Assembly: GCA_021811105.1 (NCBI GenBank)
Contig: JAJZPM010000039.1
Coordinates: 1 to 37,628, forward strand
Length of the DNA stretch: 37,628 nucleotides
DNA from: Nitrospirota bacterium
GTDB lineage: Bacteria > Nitrospirota > Thermodesulfovibrionia > Thermodesulfovibrionales > UBA6898
Direction: 5' to 3'
Shown here: positions 21,589-30,658 of the stretch, in pieces
Numbering within the stretch: the first letter of the stretch is position 1
Layout: the number at the start of each line of letters is the position of its first letter
Position numbers and translations under genes: made by a program
Notes under the pieces: model-generated
The model's database searches: none
Seen by the model: only the letters and a program-made list of their open reading frames with translations
Told to the model about the DNA's origin: nothing

Positions 21589-24500
21589 CTATCCCTCCAG
21601 CGTCCACTTTGCGAGATGTTTGAGGTATTTCCATCTCCTCTTGACATTCGCCTCGGCCTGCTTCATGAGTTCGGCAGCAAGGTCGGGATTGCTCATCTTC
21701 AACGCGCGGTAGCGGTTTTCCCTGTACGCATACTCTTCGAAAGAGATCGTCGGCTCGGCGCTGTCGATAATGAAGGGCGGCTTGCCCTGGGCCTCGAGTT
21801 CCGGGTTGTAGCGGAAAAGCGGCCAATGGCCGCAGGCGACCGCCTTCTTCTGCTCCTCGATGCCCTTGCCCATATCAATGCCCTGGGCGATGCAGGTCGC
21901 GTAGCAGACTACGAGGGAAGGTCCGGGGTACGCCTCGGCTTCGGCCAGTGCCCTGACCGCCTGCGCCTGGTTTGCACCGAAGGCGACCTGCGCCACATAG
22001 ACATTGCCGTACGTGGTCATGATTGCGCCGATACTCTTTTTCGGGGTCCTCTTTCCACCCGCGGCAAACTGCGCCATCGCACCCAGCGGCGTGGACTTGG
22101 ACATCTGGCCGCCGGTATTGGAGTAGACCTCAGTGTCGAGGATCATGACATTGATGTTCTCGCCTGAGGCAAGGACATGGTCCAGGCCGCCGTAACCTAT
22201 GTCATAGGCCCACCCGTCACCGCCGATCGTCCAAACAGACTTTTTCACGAGATAGTCTGCAAGCGAGAGCAGGCTCTTCGCCTCAAAAGACCTGTCAGCT
22301 GCAATCAGCTTCTTCAGCTCATCAACGCGGCTGCGCTGCTCTTCTACGCCTTTCTGGTTTGACTGGTCCGCCGCAGAGAGGGCTTCGAAAAGCGCCTTCG
22401 CGCCGGAATAGGCAGGCATGGAGGCAACTCTCTCCACCAGTTCGAGGGCCTGTGCATTGAACTTGTCCACCGTCTGCCGCATTCCGAAGCCGAATTCGGC
22501 GTTGTCTTCGAAAAGGGAATTCGACCACGCAGGGCCCCTCCCGTCGGACCTCGTCGTATACGGCGTCGTCGGGAGGTTGCCGCCGTAAATCGAGGAGCAT
22601 CCGGTTGCATTGGCGATCAGGAGGCGATCGCCGAAAAGCTGGGACAACAGCTTGATATAGGGTGTTTCGCCGCATCCCGCGCATGCGCCGCTGTACTCGA
22701 AAAGAGGCCTCACGAGCTGGCTTCCCTTTATTGTCATCGCATTGAACCGCGAAGGATCGGTTTCGGGCAGGGAAAGGAAAAACTTGTAGTTCGCCGCCTC
22801 CGTCTCCCTCAGGGGCTCCTGGAGACTCATGTTGATCGCCTTGAAACCGGGGATCTTGTTCCCCTCCGCGTCCTTCTTGCTCGCGGGACAGACGAATACG
22901 CAGGAACCGCAGCCGGTGCAGTCTTCGGGCGCCACCTGGACGGTGTATTTGAGTCCCTTGAGGTCCTTGCCGGTCGCATCGACCGACTTGAAGGTCTTGG
23001 GCGCGTCCTTCAGAAGCGAAGGCTCGTAAGCTTTCAGTCTGATCGTTGCATGGGGGCAGACAAAAGAACACTGGCCGCACTGTATACAGATATCCGGCTC
23101 CCAGACGGGGATATGGATCCCGATATTCCTCTTTTCGTACCGTGTCGTTCCCGTGGGCCATGTGCCGTCTTCAGGCATGGCCGAAACCGGCAGGGAATCG
23201 CCATTGCCCGCGATCATCTTTGCGGTCACATTCTTTATGAATTCCGGCGCATCCTCCGGCACAGGCTGCCTCATCCTCTTTTTGCTCGTCACCTTGCCCG
23301 GCACCGGGACTTCGACGATATTTTTGAGCGCCTCGTCTACGGCGGCGTAGTTCATATTCACCACCTGCTCGCCCTTTTTCATGTAGGTCTTCTTGATCTG
23401 TTCCTTTATCGACTTGATCGCATCTTCCTTCGGGATGATCCCGGCGATCACGAAAAAGGCGGTCTGCATGATCATGTTGATCCTTGTGCCGAGCCCCAGT
23501 TCCTCGGCGAGGGAAACAGCATCGATAATGTAAAACTTCATCTTCTTGGAGATGAGCTGTTCCTGGACTTCGGCAGGCAGGGTATCCCATACCTCGTCTT
23601 TCTTGTGCAGCGTTGTCAGGAGAAACGTCGCTCCCTCCTCCGCCTTTGAGAGCATGTCGTACTTTTCGAGGAACGAGGTGTTATGGCAGGCGATAAAATT
23701 CGCCGCGGGCACGAGATAGGGATTGTGGATCTTTTCCTTGCCGAACCTGAGATGCGATATGGTGATCGCACCGGACTTCTTCGAGTCATAGACGAAATAA
23801 CCCTGCGCGTAATTTTCCGTCTCGGTCCCGATTATCTTGATCGTGTTCTTGTTCGCTCCGACTGTGCCGTCAGCGCCGAGTCCGTAGAACAGCGCGCGGA
23901 ACACCCCCTTCCCCTCGATGCGGAAGGACTCGTCATATGCGAGACTCGTGCCGGCTACGTCGTCGTTGATTCCGACGGTAAAGTGGTTCTTCGGAGAGGA
24001 TGCCGACAGGTTGTCTAATACCGCCTTGACCATGGCGGGGGTAAAGTCCTTCGAGCCGAGTCCGTAACGGCCCCCGACTATCTTCGGATAATTCGTAAAC
24101 GGCGCGGTCTTCTTTTCCATCGCCTCGCCGACTGCGGTCCTCACGTCAAGATAAAGGGGCTCCCCTATCGCTCCCGGCTCCTTAGTGCGGTCAAGCACGG
24201 CGATTGCCTTGACTGTGGCAGGCAGCGTCCTGACGAAATCATCGATCGAGAAGGGCCTGAACAGTCTCACGCTCACGAGGCCCAGTTTCTCTCCCTTTGC
24301 GTTCAGGGCATCGACCGTGCTCTCCACCGTTTCGGCGGCAGAGCCCATGACAACGATGACCCGCTCCGCTTCCGGCGCGCCGTAGTAGTCAAAGAGGTGG
24401 TACTTGCGTCCTACGACAGCCGCAAATTTGTCCATGGCCTTCTGCACGTTCGCCGGCGTAGAGTTGTAGTAACGGTTGACCGTCTCCCTGCCCTGGAAAT

Positions 24501-25173
24501 AGACGTCCGGGTTCTGCGCGGTTCCGCGGATTACCGGACGGTCAGGGGTGAGGCCCCTCTGCCGCTGCGTTATGACGAGATCGTCGTCGATCATCGCCCT
24601 CATGTCGTCGAAGGTGAGCTCCTCGATCTTCTGGATCTCGTGGGAAGTCCTGAACCCGTCGAAGAAATGGATGAAGGGTATCCTCGATTCGAGCGTGGCC
24701 GCCTGCGAGATCAGGGCGAAGTCCATCGCCTGCTGGACATTTTCGGAACAGAGCATCGCAAACCCGGTCGACCTTACCGCCATGACGTCCGAGTGATCGC
24801 CGAATATCGAAAGACCCTGGCATGCAAGCGAGCGGGCAGTGATATGAAAGACGGTCGGAGTGAGCTCGCCGGCTATCTTGTACATGTTCGGGATGATCAG
24901 GAGAAGGCCCTGAGAGGCAGAGACGGTCGTCGCAACCGCGCCGGTCGTGAGAGAGCCGTGGACCGCGCCGGCAACGCCTGCCTCGGACTGCATCTGGCTG
25001 ATCTTCGGGACCGAGCCCCATATGTTGACCTTTCCTGCCGCCGACTTGGCGTCGCAGATCTCCGCTATCGGCGAGGAAGGGGTGATCGGATAAATCGTGA
25101 TGATCTCATTCGTGGCATGCACCACATGAGCACATGCTGTGCAGCCGTCTACCGTAACCATTTTTCGAGCCAT
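21589..25173 (-). CDS. nifJ: Pyruvate:ferredoxin (flavodoxin) oxidoreductase, single chain
   Basis: A 1194-residue one-chain enzyme that converts pyruvate and CoA to acetyl-CoA and CO2 while reducing ferredoxin or flavodoxin. Order: N-terminal half with TVDGCTACAHVVHATNEII and IYPITPSSPIAE, a transketolase C-like part, then the gamma domain (YGLGADGTVGANKNTIKIIG). The ferredoxin insert has two 4Fe-4S sites (CIQCGQCSFVCP near 694-705 and CTGCGSCVFVCP near 749-760). Then come CAGCGETPY and NATGCSSIYGG, which bind the proximal cluster, and the TPP motif GDGWAYDIGYGG near 980 with DTEVYSNTGGQ. The length is normal. The start at 25173 is set by GGAGG five bases upstream; a GTG at 25188 is possible but worse. 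A cytoplasmic enzyme of anaerobes. Confidence 0.96.
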   Translation of the reverse strand: MARKMVTVDGCTACAHVVHATNEIITIYPITPSSPIAEICDAKSAAGKVNIWGSVPKISQMQSEAGVAGAVHGSLTTGAVATTVSASQGLLLIIPNMYKIAGELTPTVFHITARSLACQGLSIFGDHSDVMAVRSTGFAMLCSENVQQAMDFALISQAATLESRIPFIHFFDGFRTSHEIQKIEELTFDDMRAMIDDDLVITQRQRGLTPDRPVIRGTAQNPDVYFQGRETVNRYYNSTPANVQKAMDKFAAVVGRKYHLFDYYGAPEAERVIVVMGSAAETVESTVDALNAKGEKLGLVSVRLFRPFSIDDFVRTLPATVKAIAVLDRTKEPGAIGEPLYLDVRTAVGEAMEKKTAPFTNYPKIVGGRYGLGSKDFTPAMVKAVLDNLSASSPKNHFTVGINDDVAGTSLAYDESFRIEGKGVFRALFYGLGADGTVGANKNTIKIIGTETENYAQGYFVYDSKKSGAITISHLRFGKEKIHNPYLVPAANFIACHNTSFLEKYDMLSKAEEGATFLLTTLHKKDEVWDTLPAEVQEQLISKKMKFYIIDAVSLAEELGLGTRINMIMQTAFFVIAGIIPKEDAIKSIKEQIKKTYMKKGEQVVNMNYAAVDEALKNIVEVPVPGKVTSKKRMRQPVPEDAPEFIKNVTAKMIAGNGDSLPVSAMPEDGTWPTGTTRYEKRNIGIHIPVWEPDICIQCGQCSFVCPHATIRLKAYEPSLLKDAPKTFKSVDATGKDLKGLKYTVQVAPEDCTGCGSCVFVCPASKKDAEGNKIPGFKAINMSLQEPLRETEAANYKFFLSLPETDPSRFNAMTIKGSQLVRPLFEYSGACAGCGETPYIKLLSQLFGDRLLIANATGCSSIYGGNLPTTPYTTRSDGRGPAWSNSLFEDNAEFGFGMRQTVDKFNAQALELVERVASMPAYSGAKALFEALSAADQSNQKGVEEQRSRVDELKKLIAADRSFEAKSLLSLADYLVKKSVWTIGGDGWAYDIGYGGLDHVLASGENINVMILDTEVYSNTGGQMSKSTPLGAMAQFAAGGKRTPKKSIGAIMTTYGNVYVAQVAFGANQAQAVRALAEAEAYPGPSLVVCYATCIAQGIDMGKGIEEQKKAVACGHWPLFRYNPELEAQGKPPFIIDSAEPTISFEEYAYRENRYRALKMSNPDLAAELMKQAEANVKRRWKYLKHLAKWTLEG

Positions 25174-25257
25174 ATTCTCCTCCTTCACATATCGTTTATT
25201 AACTTACCAGTGTATGCAATTGATCACACATCTCTTAGATTGAATATATATTTAACG

Positions 25258-25330
25258 GAAAATCTCCCCTAACCCCTCTTTGCCAACGAGGGGTCTTATT
25301 CCTCCCTTTGGAAAAGGGAGGATAGGATGG
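25258..25330. repeat. Dispersed palindromic repeat, family A copy 2
   Basis: The first 36 bases match 7418-7453 with one difference. A second arm, CTCCCTTTGG-AAAAGGGAG, follows. It lies upstream of nifJ. The remaining gap to 25482 holds an odd palindrome CCTGTCCCGGACAGG (25433-25447) and no gene. Confidence 0.7.
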
Positions 25331-25482
25331 ATTTTCAAATCAATGTTGTCAGTATTTTGAACCTGTCAATATTTCATCCACTGTCCACAATAAGAAACGG
25401 CACGGCATCAAAAAAACGCATATATACGGTTCCTGTCCCGGACAGGCATGCAGTACATTATAATAGAAATGCGGCCCGGCCG

Positions 25483-26931
25483 TCACCCCTCCCGTATGCC
25501 TATCCTCCTCGTAACGAGCATAACAATCCCTGAAAGACCGAGAGAGATGCCGAGAAGCCCGCCGGTCACGGCCACATTATTGAGGAGTTCCGGCCTCGCT
25601 AGAAGAACTCCCCCGAGGCATAGCATCATCATGCCGGAGATGAGTTTAAGCACCTGTCCCTGCTGTGCCGTCAGCTTTTTCGCGCCGAGCGTGGCGGCAA
25701 AGAAGAGTACGATCATGGCGAGCGGCATCACATAGACCACATTGTAGAGGACGAGGTAGAGATAATACTCGAACTTCGAAAGATTATGGAGAGTCAGTAT
25801 CCGGGCGTAGACCATCGGGAACCCGGCGGTGCAGAAGAGTTCATAGGCATTCGCCGCCACCGCGAGCACCACGGTGCCCGTGATCACGGACAGAAGCGAG
25901 GTCGCCTTCATCAGCTTTCTCATGCGGTCGAAAAGTTTCGGCTTCGCGCTTTCAGGGATGACGAGCGAGACCCCTTTCTTAAAGAAAAAGAAGTCCTTGA
26001 TATTGATAACAGCTATGACGAGCGCAACCGCCCCTGCGGCGACGGTCACCGCCGCGATCCTGCCGGTGAGCAGGAAGATGTTCAGCCATGCAGCCATAAA
26101 AATGAAATAAATGAACCCCGAGAAAAAGACAAAGATGCCGCCGACCAGCAGCAGCCTTTTCCGGGAATGCACATGAAGGAGAAGCCCGAGGAGCGCAAAG
26201 AGCACGAAGAACGCGCACGGGTTGAACCCGTCAAGTCCCGCGATCGCCACTGTCTGATAAAGAAGCGATTCCTTCGACGTGTCAACCTTGCCGAGAAGAG
26301 GCAGTTCTACGACTGATTCCTTCTTCTCCACCGGACCGGTCACAGATGTTCTAGGAGCAACGGCCGTCTTTCCGGCAGCCTGCGGTTTGGGGACGGGAGA
26401 AGCGGTGCTCTTTGCCGGAGCCTCTTCAGGACATTCCTCATCCTGGAGACATACGCCCTGCTCTCCGCCGGCCGGGCCGGTAAGGTCCGGCTGCGGAAGG
26501 AGGAGTTGCCCGCCCGGCCGGTCCAGTCTTTCGTGCGGATCGGGACAACCGTCCCGAATGCACCCCTGTATCCTTTCCTCGATATCCCTCCCCGTAGTCC
26601 CATCACCCCGATAGCCTACAATCGGCTCCGCATCGCCGATAAAGGTCGCGGGCACGCCCGTGAGCTTTACCCCGTAGGCCTCCGCCATATCCGAAAAGAG
26701 CTTCGCGTTTGCCGGGTTCTTCTTCACCTCGAGATAGTTGACGTCGAGTTGGGGATATCGCTTCGCCATCGCGTCGAGAAACGCCTTCTCGTCCCTGCAG
26801 TGGGGACAGCCTTCGGACCAGAAAAGGTACACGACGACCTTATCGGCCGCATGGGAGCCGGCCTGGACCAGAAGGCATTCCGCCAATGCGAAGGCGACGA
26901 TAAACACTCTTATGCGCAGAAGTCTTTTCAT
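25483..26931 (-). CDS. Thioredoxin/DsbD-like membrane thiol-transfer protein
   Basis: A fusion of about 482 residues. A signal peptide (MKRLLRIRVFIVAFALAECL) precedes a periplasmic thioredoxin-fold domain with CPHC at residues 42-45 and the cis-Pro loop TGVPATFIGD. A flexible linker of Pro/Ala/Lys follows, carrying two more cysteine pairs (GCIRDGC, VCLQDEEC). Six or more membrane helices follow, containing GFNPCAFFVLFALLGLL (Cys near 239) and ELFCTAGFP (near 366), the paired membrane cysteines of DsbD/CcdA. The protein would carry reducing power from the cytoplasm to the periplasm, for cytochrome c maturation or disulfide isomerisation. The start is uncertain: ATG 26931 opens the signal peptide but its AAGGAG is 14 bases away; ATG 26970 lies further upstream. 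Confidence 0.85.
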   Translation of the reverse strand: MKRLLRIRVFIVAFALAECLLVQAGSHAADKVVVYLFWSEGCPHCRDEKAFLDAMAKRYPQLDVNYLEVKKNPANAKLFSDMAEAYGVKLTGVPATFIGDAEPIVGYRGDGTTGRDIEERIQGCIRDGCPDPHERLDRPGGQLLLPQPDLTGPAGGEQGVCLQDEECPEEAPAKSTASPVPKPQAAGKTAVAPRTSVTGPVEKKESVVELPLLGKVDTSKESLLYQTVAIAGLDGFNPCAFFVLFALLGLLLHVHSRKRLLLVGGIFVFFSGFIYFIFMAAWLNIFLLTGRIAAVTVAAGAVALVIAVINIKDFFFFKKGVSLVIPESAKPKLFDRMRKLMKATSLLSVITGTVVLAVAANAYELFCTAGFPMVYARILTLHNLSKFEYYLYLVLYNVVYVMPLAMIVLFFAATLGAKKLTAQQGQVLKLISGMMMLCLGGVLLARPELLNNVAVTGGLLGISLGLSGIVMLVTRRIGIREG

Positions 26932-27114
26932 CTTAGAGACCGGTCGCTCCTTCTTCCTACATGATACCATCTCAGCTATCGGGAATAATGCACGGGGTCG
27001 GATTCATCAAACAGGTTAGAATGCACTGGAAAGACCTGCGCAGACCTTCCCGATGGAAACAATGCTTCATGCAAATCTCCGCTGCCGTGAAAGACAAAAA
27101 AGGCAAAAAAAATC

Positions 27115-27143
27115 TTGACCTTTTTCTCCTTCACGTGTAATAT
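27115..27143 (+). promoter_or_regulatory. Promoter of the cold-shock gene
   Basis: TTGACC at 27115-27120 and TAATAT at 27138-27143, exactly 17 bases apart. The transcript would start near 27150, giving a leader of about 120 bases before the csp ATG, a length typical of temperature-sensing cold-shock leaders. Confidence 0.75.
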
Positions 27144-27271
27144 TTTTCAGAAGTTTCGGAAGTTTTTGTAATAGGGAGCGGCCGCAAAGACTTTGAGCTT
27201 TGTGGCTTTTTTTGTCGGCATTTTCCGGAACTCGAAAAATATCTTTATTTTCTACAGGAGGAGAAAGTCGC

Positions 27272-27475
27272 ATGCAGCAGAAAGGAACCGTGAAGTGGTT
27301 TAACGAAACCAAAGGGTATGGATTCATCACCAGGGAAGACGGGGGAGACGTCTTTGTCCATTATTCGGAGATTCAGGCCAATGGTTTTAAAACACTTGGA
27401 GAAGGCCAGGCTGTCGAATTCGAGGTGGCAGACGGCCCGAAGGGCCCCAAGGCGGTCAACGTGGTGAGAATTTAA
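27272..27475 (+). CDS. csp: Cold-shock protein, CspA family
   Basis: A 67-residue single cold-shock domain. RNP1 is KGYGFI (residues 14-19) and RNP2 VFVHY (27-31), flanked by [13 protein letters not shown] and the closing [10 protein letters not shown]. Such proteins melt RNA secondary structure and can be constitutive or cold-induced. AGGAGGAG lies eight bases before ATG 27272. The long leader from the 27115 promoter suggests post-transcriptional control. A strong terminator follows 30 bases after the stop, so it is monocistronic. Confidence 0.96.
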   Translation: MQQKGTVKWFNETKGYGFITREDGGDVFVHYSEIQANGFKTLGEGQAVEFEVADGPKGPKAVNVVRI

Positions 27476-27504
27476 CCGGTACTACTTCAGCTTACCATAA
27501 CTTC

Positions 27505-27533
27505 AAAGGCCCCTTGAAAAAAGGGGCTTTTTT
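27505..27533 (+). terminator. Terminator of the cold-shock gene
   Basis: AAAGGCCCC and GGGGCTTTTTT form a GC-rich stem with a short loop and a six-T tail. Confidence 0.88.
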
Positions 27534-27545
27534 CGCCCGGCGGGT

Positions 27546-27791
27546 TTAAGCCTTTATCGCCTTCATCAACCGGTCATACTTCTCAGCCCCTACGCAGTCC
27601 CTGGCGGCCGGACACCATTCGATGCAGGAGGGCCTCATCTCGCGGGTCACCTTCTTGCCGCACTTCTTGCAGTCGGCCTCGACCTCGTCGGTCCAGATCT
27701 CGTTCACAGTATCGCACCAGAAACACCTCACCTCTTCAGGATAGGGGGTCCTGATCTCTCTGCTTCCCGGACATGATTCTTTCAGTGCCAT
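27546..27791 (-). CDS. Small cysteine-rich (zinc-ribbon-like) protein
   Basis: An 81-residue protein with CFWC and CKKC pairs (about residues 23-26 and 41-44), plus three more cysteines in RPSCIEWCPAARDCVGAEKY. The two CxxC pairs suggest a zinc ribbon; the last three cysteines may form a second site. Close relatives occur in sulfate-reducing and Nitrospirota-type genomes and are sometimes labelled phosphohydrolase-associated, without evidence I can verify. It ends 13 bases from the csp terminator and converges on that gene. No ribosome binding site is visible before ATG 27791, yet the sequence is too well formed to be chance. Confidence 0.75.
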   Translation of the reverse strand: MALKESCPGSREIRTPYPEEVRCFWCDTVNEIWTDEVEADCKKCGKKVTREMRPSCIEWCPAARDCVGAEKYDRLMKAIKA

Positions 27792-27931
27792 GATTCTATT
27801 TTAACAAATAGCCGGACAGAGGGTATGAGATAGATCATAAATGCGGAATCCGCCCGTTTATTTTCCCAATGCATTTCCCATCTTATTTGTTCTAATATAT
27901 GATTTAGGACTTATTTTTTCAGGAGGAATCG

Positions 27932-28525
27932 ATGAAAAGACATCTCAGGTACATTATCTTTATCATCCTTGCCGCGATGGTGCTGGGTCTCACAGGCTGC
28001 GGGTACAACCAGATGCAGGCGAACGAGGAAGCAGTGAAGGCGGCATGGGGAGACGTCGAAGCCTCGTACCAAAGGAGGAGCGACCTTGTCCCCAACCTCG
28101 TGGAAGTGGTAAAGGCATACGCGAAGCATGAAAGGGAGACCCTTACGGCGGTGACCGAGGCGCGGGCAAAGGTCGGATCGATCCAGATGTCCAAAGACAT
28201 GCTCAACAACCCACAGGCTTTTGAGCAGTTCCAGCAGGCGCAAGGGGCCTTGAGCAGCGCCCTCTCCCGTCTTATGGTCGTTGTCGAGCGGTATCCTGAC
28301 CTGAAGGCGAACCAGAATTTCCAGGACCTTCAGAACCAGCTCGAGGGCACGGAAAACAGGATCAACGTTGCTCGCGTACGGTATAACAAGACGGTGGAGA
28401 CGTTCAATACTTCCATCAGGATATTCCCGAACAGTCTCACGAACAGCCTGCTGCTCCACCTGAAGCTGAAGGAACCCTTCAAGGCAGAGGCGGGAGCGGA
28501 AAAGGCGCCGAAGGTGCAGTTTTAG
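27932..28525 (+). CDS. lemA: LemA-family lipoprotein
   Basis: A 197-residue LemA protein. The N-terminal signal ends in the lipobox LTGC (Cys 23), so it should be lipid-anchored. The family core follows: [77 protein letters not shown] and [10 protein letters not shown], a three-helix coiled-coil-like bundle facing the periplasm. LemA is often encoded with TPM-domain membrane proteins, as here; the complex is poorly understood but linked to envelope maintenance. AGGAGG lies five bases before ATG 27932. The next gene follows after about 35 bases, though its start is altered by an inserted repeat. Confidence 0.93.
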   Translation: MKRHLRYIIFIILAAMVLGLTGCGYNQMQANEEAVKAAWGDVEASYQRRSDLVPNLVEVVKAYAKHERETLTAVTEARAKVGSIQMSKDMLNNPQAFEQFQQAQGALSSALSRLMVVVERYPDLKANQNFQDLQNQLEGTENRINVARVRYNKTVETFNTSIRIFPNSLTNSLLLHLKLKEPFKAEAGAEKAPKVQF

Positions 28526-28559
28526 TGAGGGTGAGGATGAATAGGCCGGCATCTCAATA

Positions 28560-29573
28560 ATGGATAGACGTCATCCGGAATATCTCCCCTCCCACTATGG
28601 GAATCATAACTCCCCCTGTACCCCCTCTTATCGTAAGAGGGGGCGAGTCTCCCTGCCTGCCGGCAGGCAGGGAGCCTGGGGGCGTTACTTCAAAAAGGTA
28701 TCACTGATAATCATTGCCTTTCTCCTGGCGCTTGCATCGGCCGCATACTGCCTTGAGGTCCCTAAACTTGAGGGCTACGTGAACGACTATGCGGACATGA
28801 TATCGCCGCAGGCAAGGGCAGAACTCGAAAATGAGCTGAGGAGCTTCGAGCAGACCGACTCGACGCAGATCGTAATACTTACCGTCCCCTCCCTCGAAGG
28901 AGACCCCATTGAGGACTTCGGCATCAAGGTGGCCGATGCATGGAAGATCGGCCAGAAGGGGAAAGACAACGGGGCGATATTTATCGTTGCGAAGCAGGAC
29001 CGGAAGATGAGGATCGAGGTAGGCCGCGGGCTCGAAGGCAAGTTGACGGACCTGATGTCTGGAAGGATAATAGACCTCGTGGTAAAACCGAGGTTCAAGA
29101 GGGGCGATTATGACGGAGGATTTATCGCGGGCGTCTCCGCGATAATTGACACGACGCGGGGCGAGTTCAAGGCGGACGGCAATCATAACCGTCAGAAAGG
29201 CGATAGGGCGTCCCGCTTCATGTCGCTTCTTATCTTCGGGGCATTCGCGATGCTGTTTCTCGGAAGCATGTCGAGACCCCTTGGCGCGGTGGCAGGCGCG
29301 GCGGGGCTTCCCCTTATGGCCTATCTTTCGGCGATCTCCCTGAGCGCAACCGGTTTTCTCATCCTTGCCGGCGTAGGCCTGGTGGCCGGGCTTCTTCTTC
29401 CCGCACTCTTTTCCTCCGGGGGCCGGCGCGGCGGAGGCGGAGGATTCTGGCCCGGAGGGGGCTATTACGGCGGCGGATTCGGCGGTTTCGGAGGCGGCAG
29501 CGGGGGGTTCGGCGGGGGCGGCTTCAGCGGAGGAGGAGGCTTCGGCGGAGGCGGCGCCTCGGGAGACTGGTAA
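28560..29573 (+). CDS. TPM-domain (YgcG-like) membrane protein with repeat-derived N-terminus
   Basis: A 337-residue protein; the conserved part begins near residue 45. VSLIIIAFLLALASAAYC is a signal peptide, then the TPM domain (PKLEGYVNDYADMISPQARA, QIVILTVPSLEGDPIEDFGI, GAIFIVAKQDRKMRIEVGRG, MSGRIIDLVVKPRFKRGDYD), two to three membrane helices near 230-290, and a Gly-rich C-terminus (FGGGSGGFGGGGFSGGGG) ending GASGDW. TPM proteins of this type pair with LemA. The only in-frame ATG, 28560, has no ribosome binding site. The first 40 or so codons are read through a dispersed palindromic repeat (28575-28686). The original start was probably lost or displaced by that insertion, so expression is doubtful or altered. 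Confidence 0.85.
   Translation: MDRRHPEYLPSHYGNHNSPCTPSYRKRGRVSLPAGRQGAWGRYFKKVSLIIIAFLLALASAAYCLEVPKLEGYVNDYADMISPQARAELENELRSFEQTDSTQIVILTVPSLEGDPIEDFGIKVADAWKIGQKGKDNGAIFIVAKQDRKMRIEVGRGLEGKLTDLMSGRIIDLVVKPRFKRGDYDGGFIAGVSAIIDTTRGEFKADGNHNRQKGDRASRFMSLLIFGAFAMLFLGSMSRPLGAVAGAAGLPLMAYLSAISLSATGFLILAGVGLVAGLLLPALFSSGGRRGGGGGFWPGGGYYGGGFGGFGGGSGGFGGGGFSGGGGFGGGGASGDW
28575..28686. repeat. Dispersed repeat, family C copy 2, inside TPM gene start
   Basis: It holds CCCCCTCTTA-TC-GTAAGAGGGGG (28621-28643) shared with 18412-18434, then the perfect palindrome CCTGCCTGCCGGCAGGCAGG. It lies between lemA and the conserved start of the TPM protein and is open in its frame. Confidence 0.75.
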
Positions 29574-30208
29574 TGAGACACAGGGCTGAACACTTTTTTA
29601 CGAAGGACGAAAAGGAGCGGATCGCGAAGGCCACCGGCGAAGTGGAGACGCGCACCATCGGAGAGATCGTGGTGATGGTGGTCGACAGAAGCGACGAATA
29701 TCCTGACGGCGAGATCGTCGGGGGTGTTCTTTTCGGAAGCCTTCTTGCAGTGGTATTGACCGGCCTCTTCTTCCATTCATCGATGTGGTTCTTCATTCCG
29801 CTTTCGTTTGTCTTCTTCTTCCCCTTCAGGGTCATTTTGAAGAAATACCCGCCGCTCAGGACCGCCTTTCTCGCAGCAAGGAGAAGGGAGCACGCGGTGC
29901 GGCATCGGGCGGTTATGGCATTTCATGAAAAAGGGCTGAACAGGACAAAGGAGCATACAGGCGTCCTCTTCTTCATATCTCTGCTCGAACACAAGGTCTG
30001 GGTGCTGGCGGACAAAGGCATTCATGAGAAGATCGGTCAGGAGACGCTGAACAAGTTCGCGGCGAAGGTCTCCTCGGGAATCCGGGAAGGCCGCGCCTGC
30101 GAGGCACTCTGCGAGTCAGTCAAAGAGGCGGGCGATCTTCTTGCAGCCCACTTCCCTATGAAACCGGGCGACACCGACGAACTTCCGAACCACGTAATCA
30201 CGGAATAA
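29573..30208 (+). CDS. Second TPM-domain membrane protein
   Basis: A 211-residue protein of the same TPM superfamily in its membrane-inserted variant. It begins FFTKDEKERIAKATGEVETR, GEIVVMVVDRSDEYPD, then two adjacent hydrophobic helices (GVLFGSLLAVVLTGLFF and MWFFIPLSFVFFFPF), then the second TPM half: EHTGVLFFISLLEHKVWVLA, DKGIHEKIG. The ATG overlaps the stop of the preceding TPM gene by one base (TAATG), so the two are translationally coupled. With lemA the three genes form one operon. The role is unknown beyond the family association with envelope complexes. The downstream gap to 30258 shows no clear terminator. Confidence 0.88.
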   Translation: MRHRAEHFFTKDEKERIAKATGEVETRTIGEIVVMVVDRSDEYPDGEIVGGVLFGSLLAVVLTGLFFHSSMWFFIPLSFVFFFPFRVILKKYPPLRTAFLAARRREHAVRHRAVMAFHEKGLNRTKEHTGVLFFISLLEHKVWVLADKGIHEKIGQETLNKFAAKVSSGIREGRACEALCESVKEAGDLLAAHFPMKPGDTDELPNHVITE

Positions 30209-30258
30209 ACCCAAACGCCCCGTGGTATTTTCTTTTCGGAATAGCCTAAACAATAAGG

Positions 30259-30615
30259 TTAGTCATCACCTTTATTTCCAACATCAAGGTGAAATCTATG
30301 CAGGAACCGGTGATACACAGGCGCAAACAGAACACCGACAAACGTAAGGAAAGCCACACCACTAAAAAGCGCATAGAGTGCTGAAAAAACCTTGCCTCCA
30401 TCGGTCTCCATCTTGTCTACCGGCCCCATGCCCGTCAGAATCATGGAGGCATTAAGAAATGAATCAAGCCATTTCAGATTACCGAACACATGATATCCAA
30501 CAGTCCCGATGCCGATAGAAAGCAATAAAATCACAAGCGCAAACGCAAGGTACTGAATTTGTCTGGAGACAAACTCCTTACGGGGCTTCAGGGGTTCTTG
30601 ATAATGCTCAAACAT
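30259..30615 (-). CDS. Small two-helix membrane protein, ion-channel-like
   Basis: A 118-residue membrane protein with helices near residues 22-44 and 77-100, and between them a stretch LDSFLNASMILTGMGPVDKM. This arrangement (helix, pore-loop-like segment, helix) resembles potassium channels of the two-helix type, whose filter is TxGYG. Here the position reads TGMGPV, so selectivity is not K-like and conduction is uncertain. Relatives are common as hypothetical proteins. AAGGGA lies upstream of ATG 30615. It is the last gene of a minus-strand run after fthC, with a 40-base gap, but no promoter could be fixed. Confidence 0.65.
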   Translation of the reverse strand: MFEHYQEPLKPRKEFVSRQIQYLAFALVILLLSIGIGTVGYHVFGNLKWLDSFLNASMILTGMGPVDKMETDGGKVFSALYALFSGVAFLTFVGVLFAPVYHRFLHRFHLDVGNKGDD

Positions 30616-30658
30616 GCGTCATCCCTTTATATGATATCATCGCAGGCCTTGGCCGGCA

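Noticed and set aside
22322-23161. Long frames overlapping nifJ on both strands
   Set aside because: nifJ motifs and cluster cysteines fix the true frame; the others are shadows rich in Arg and Gly.
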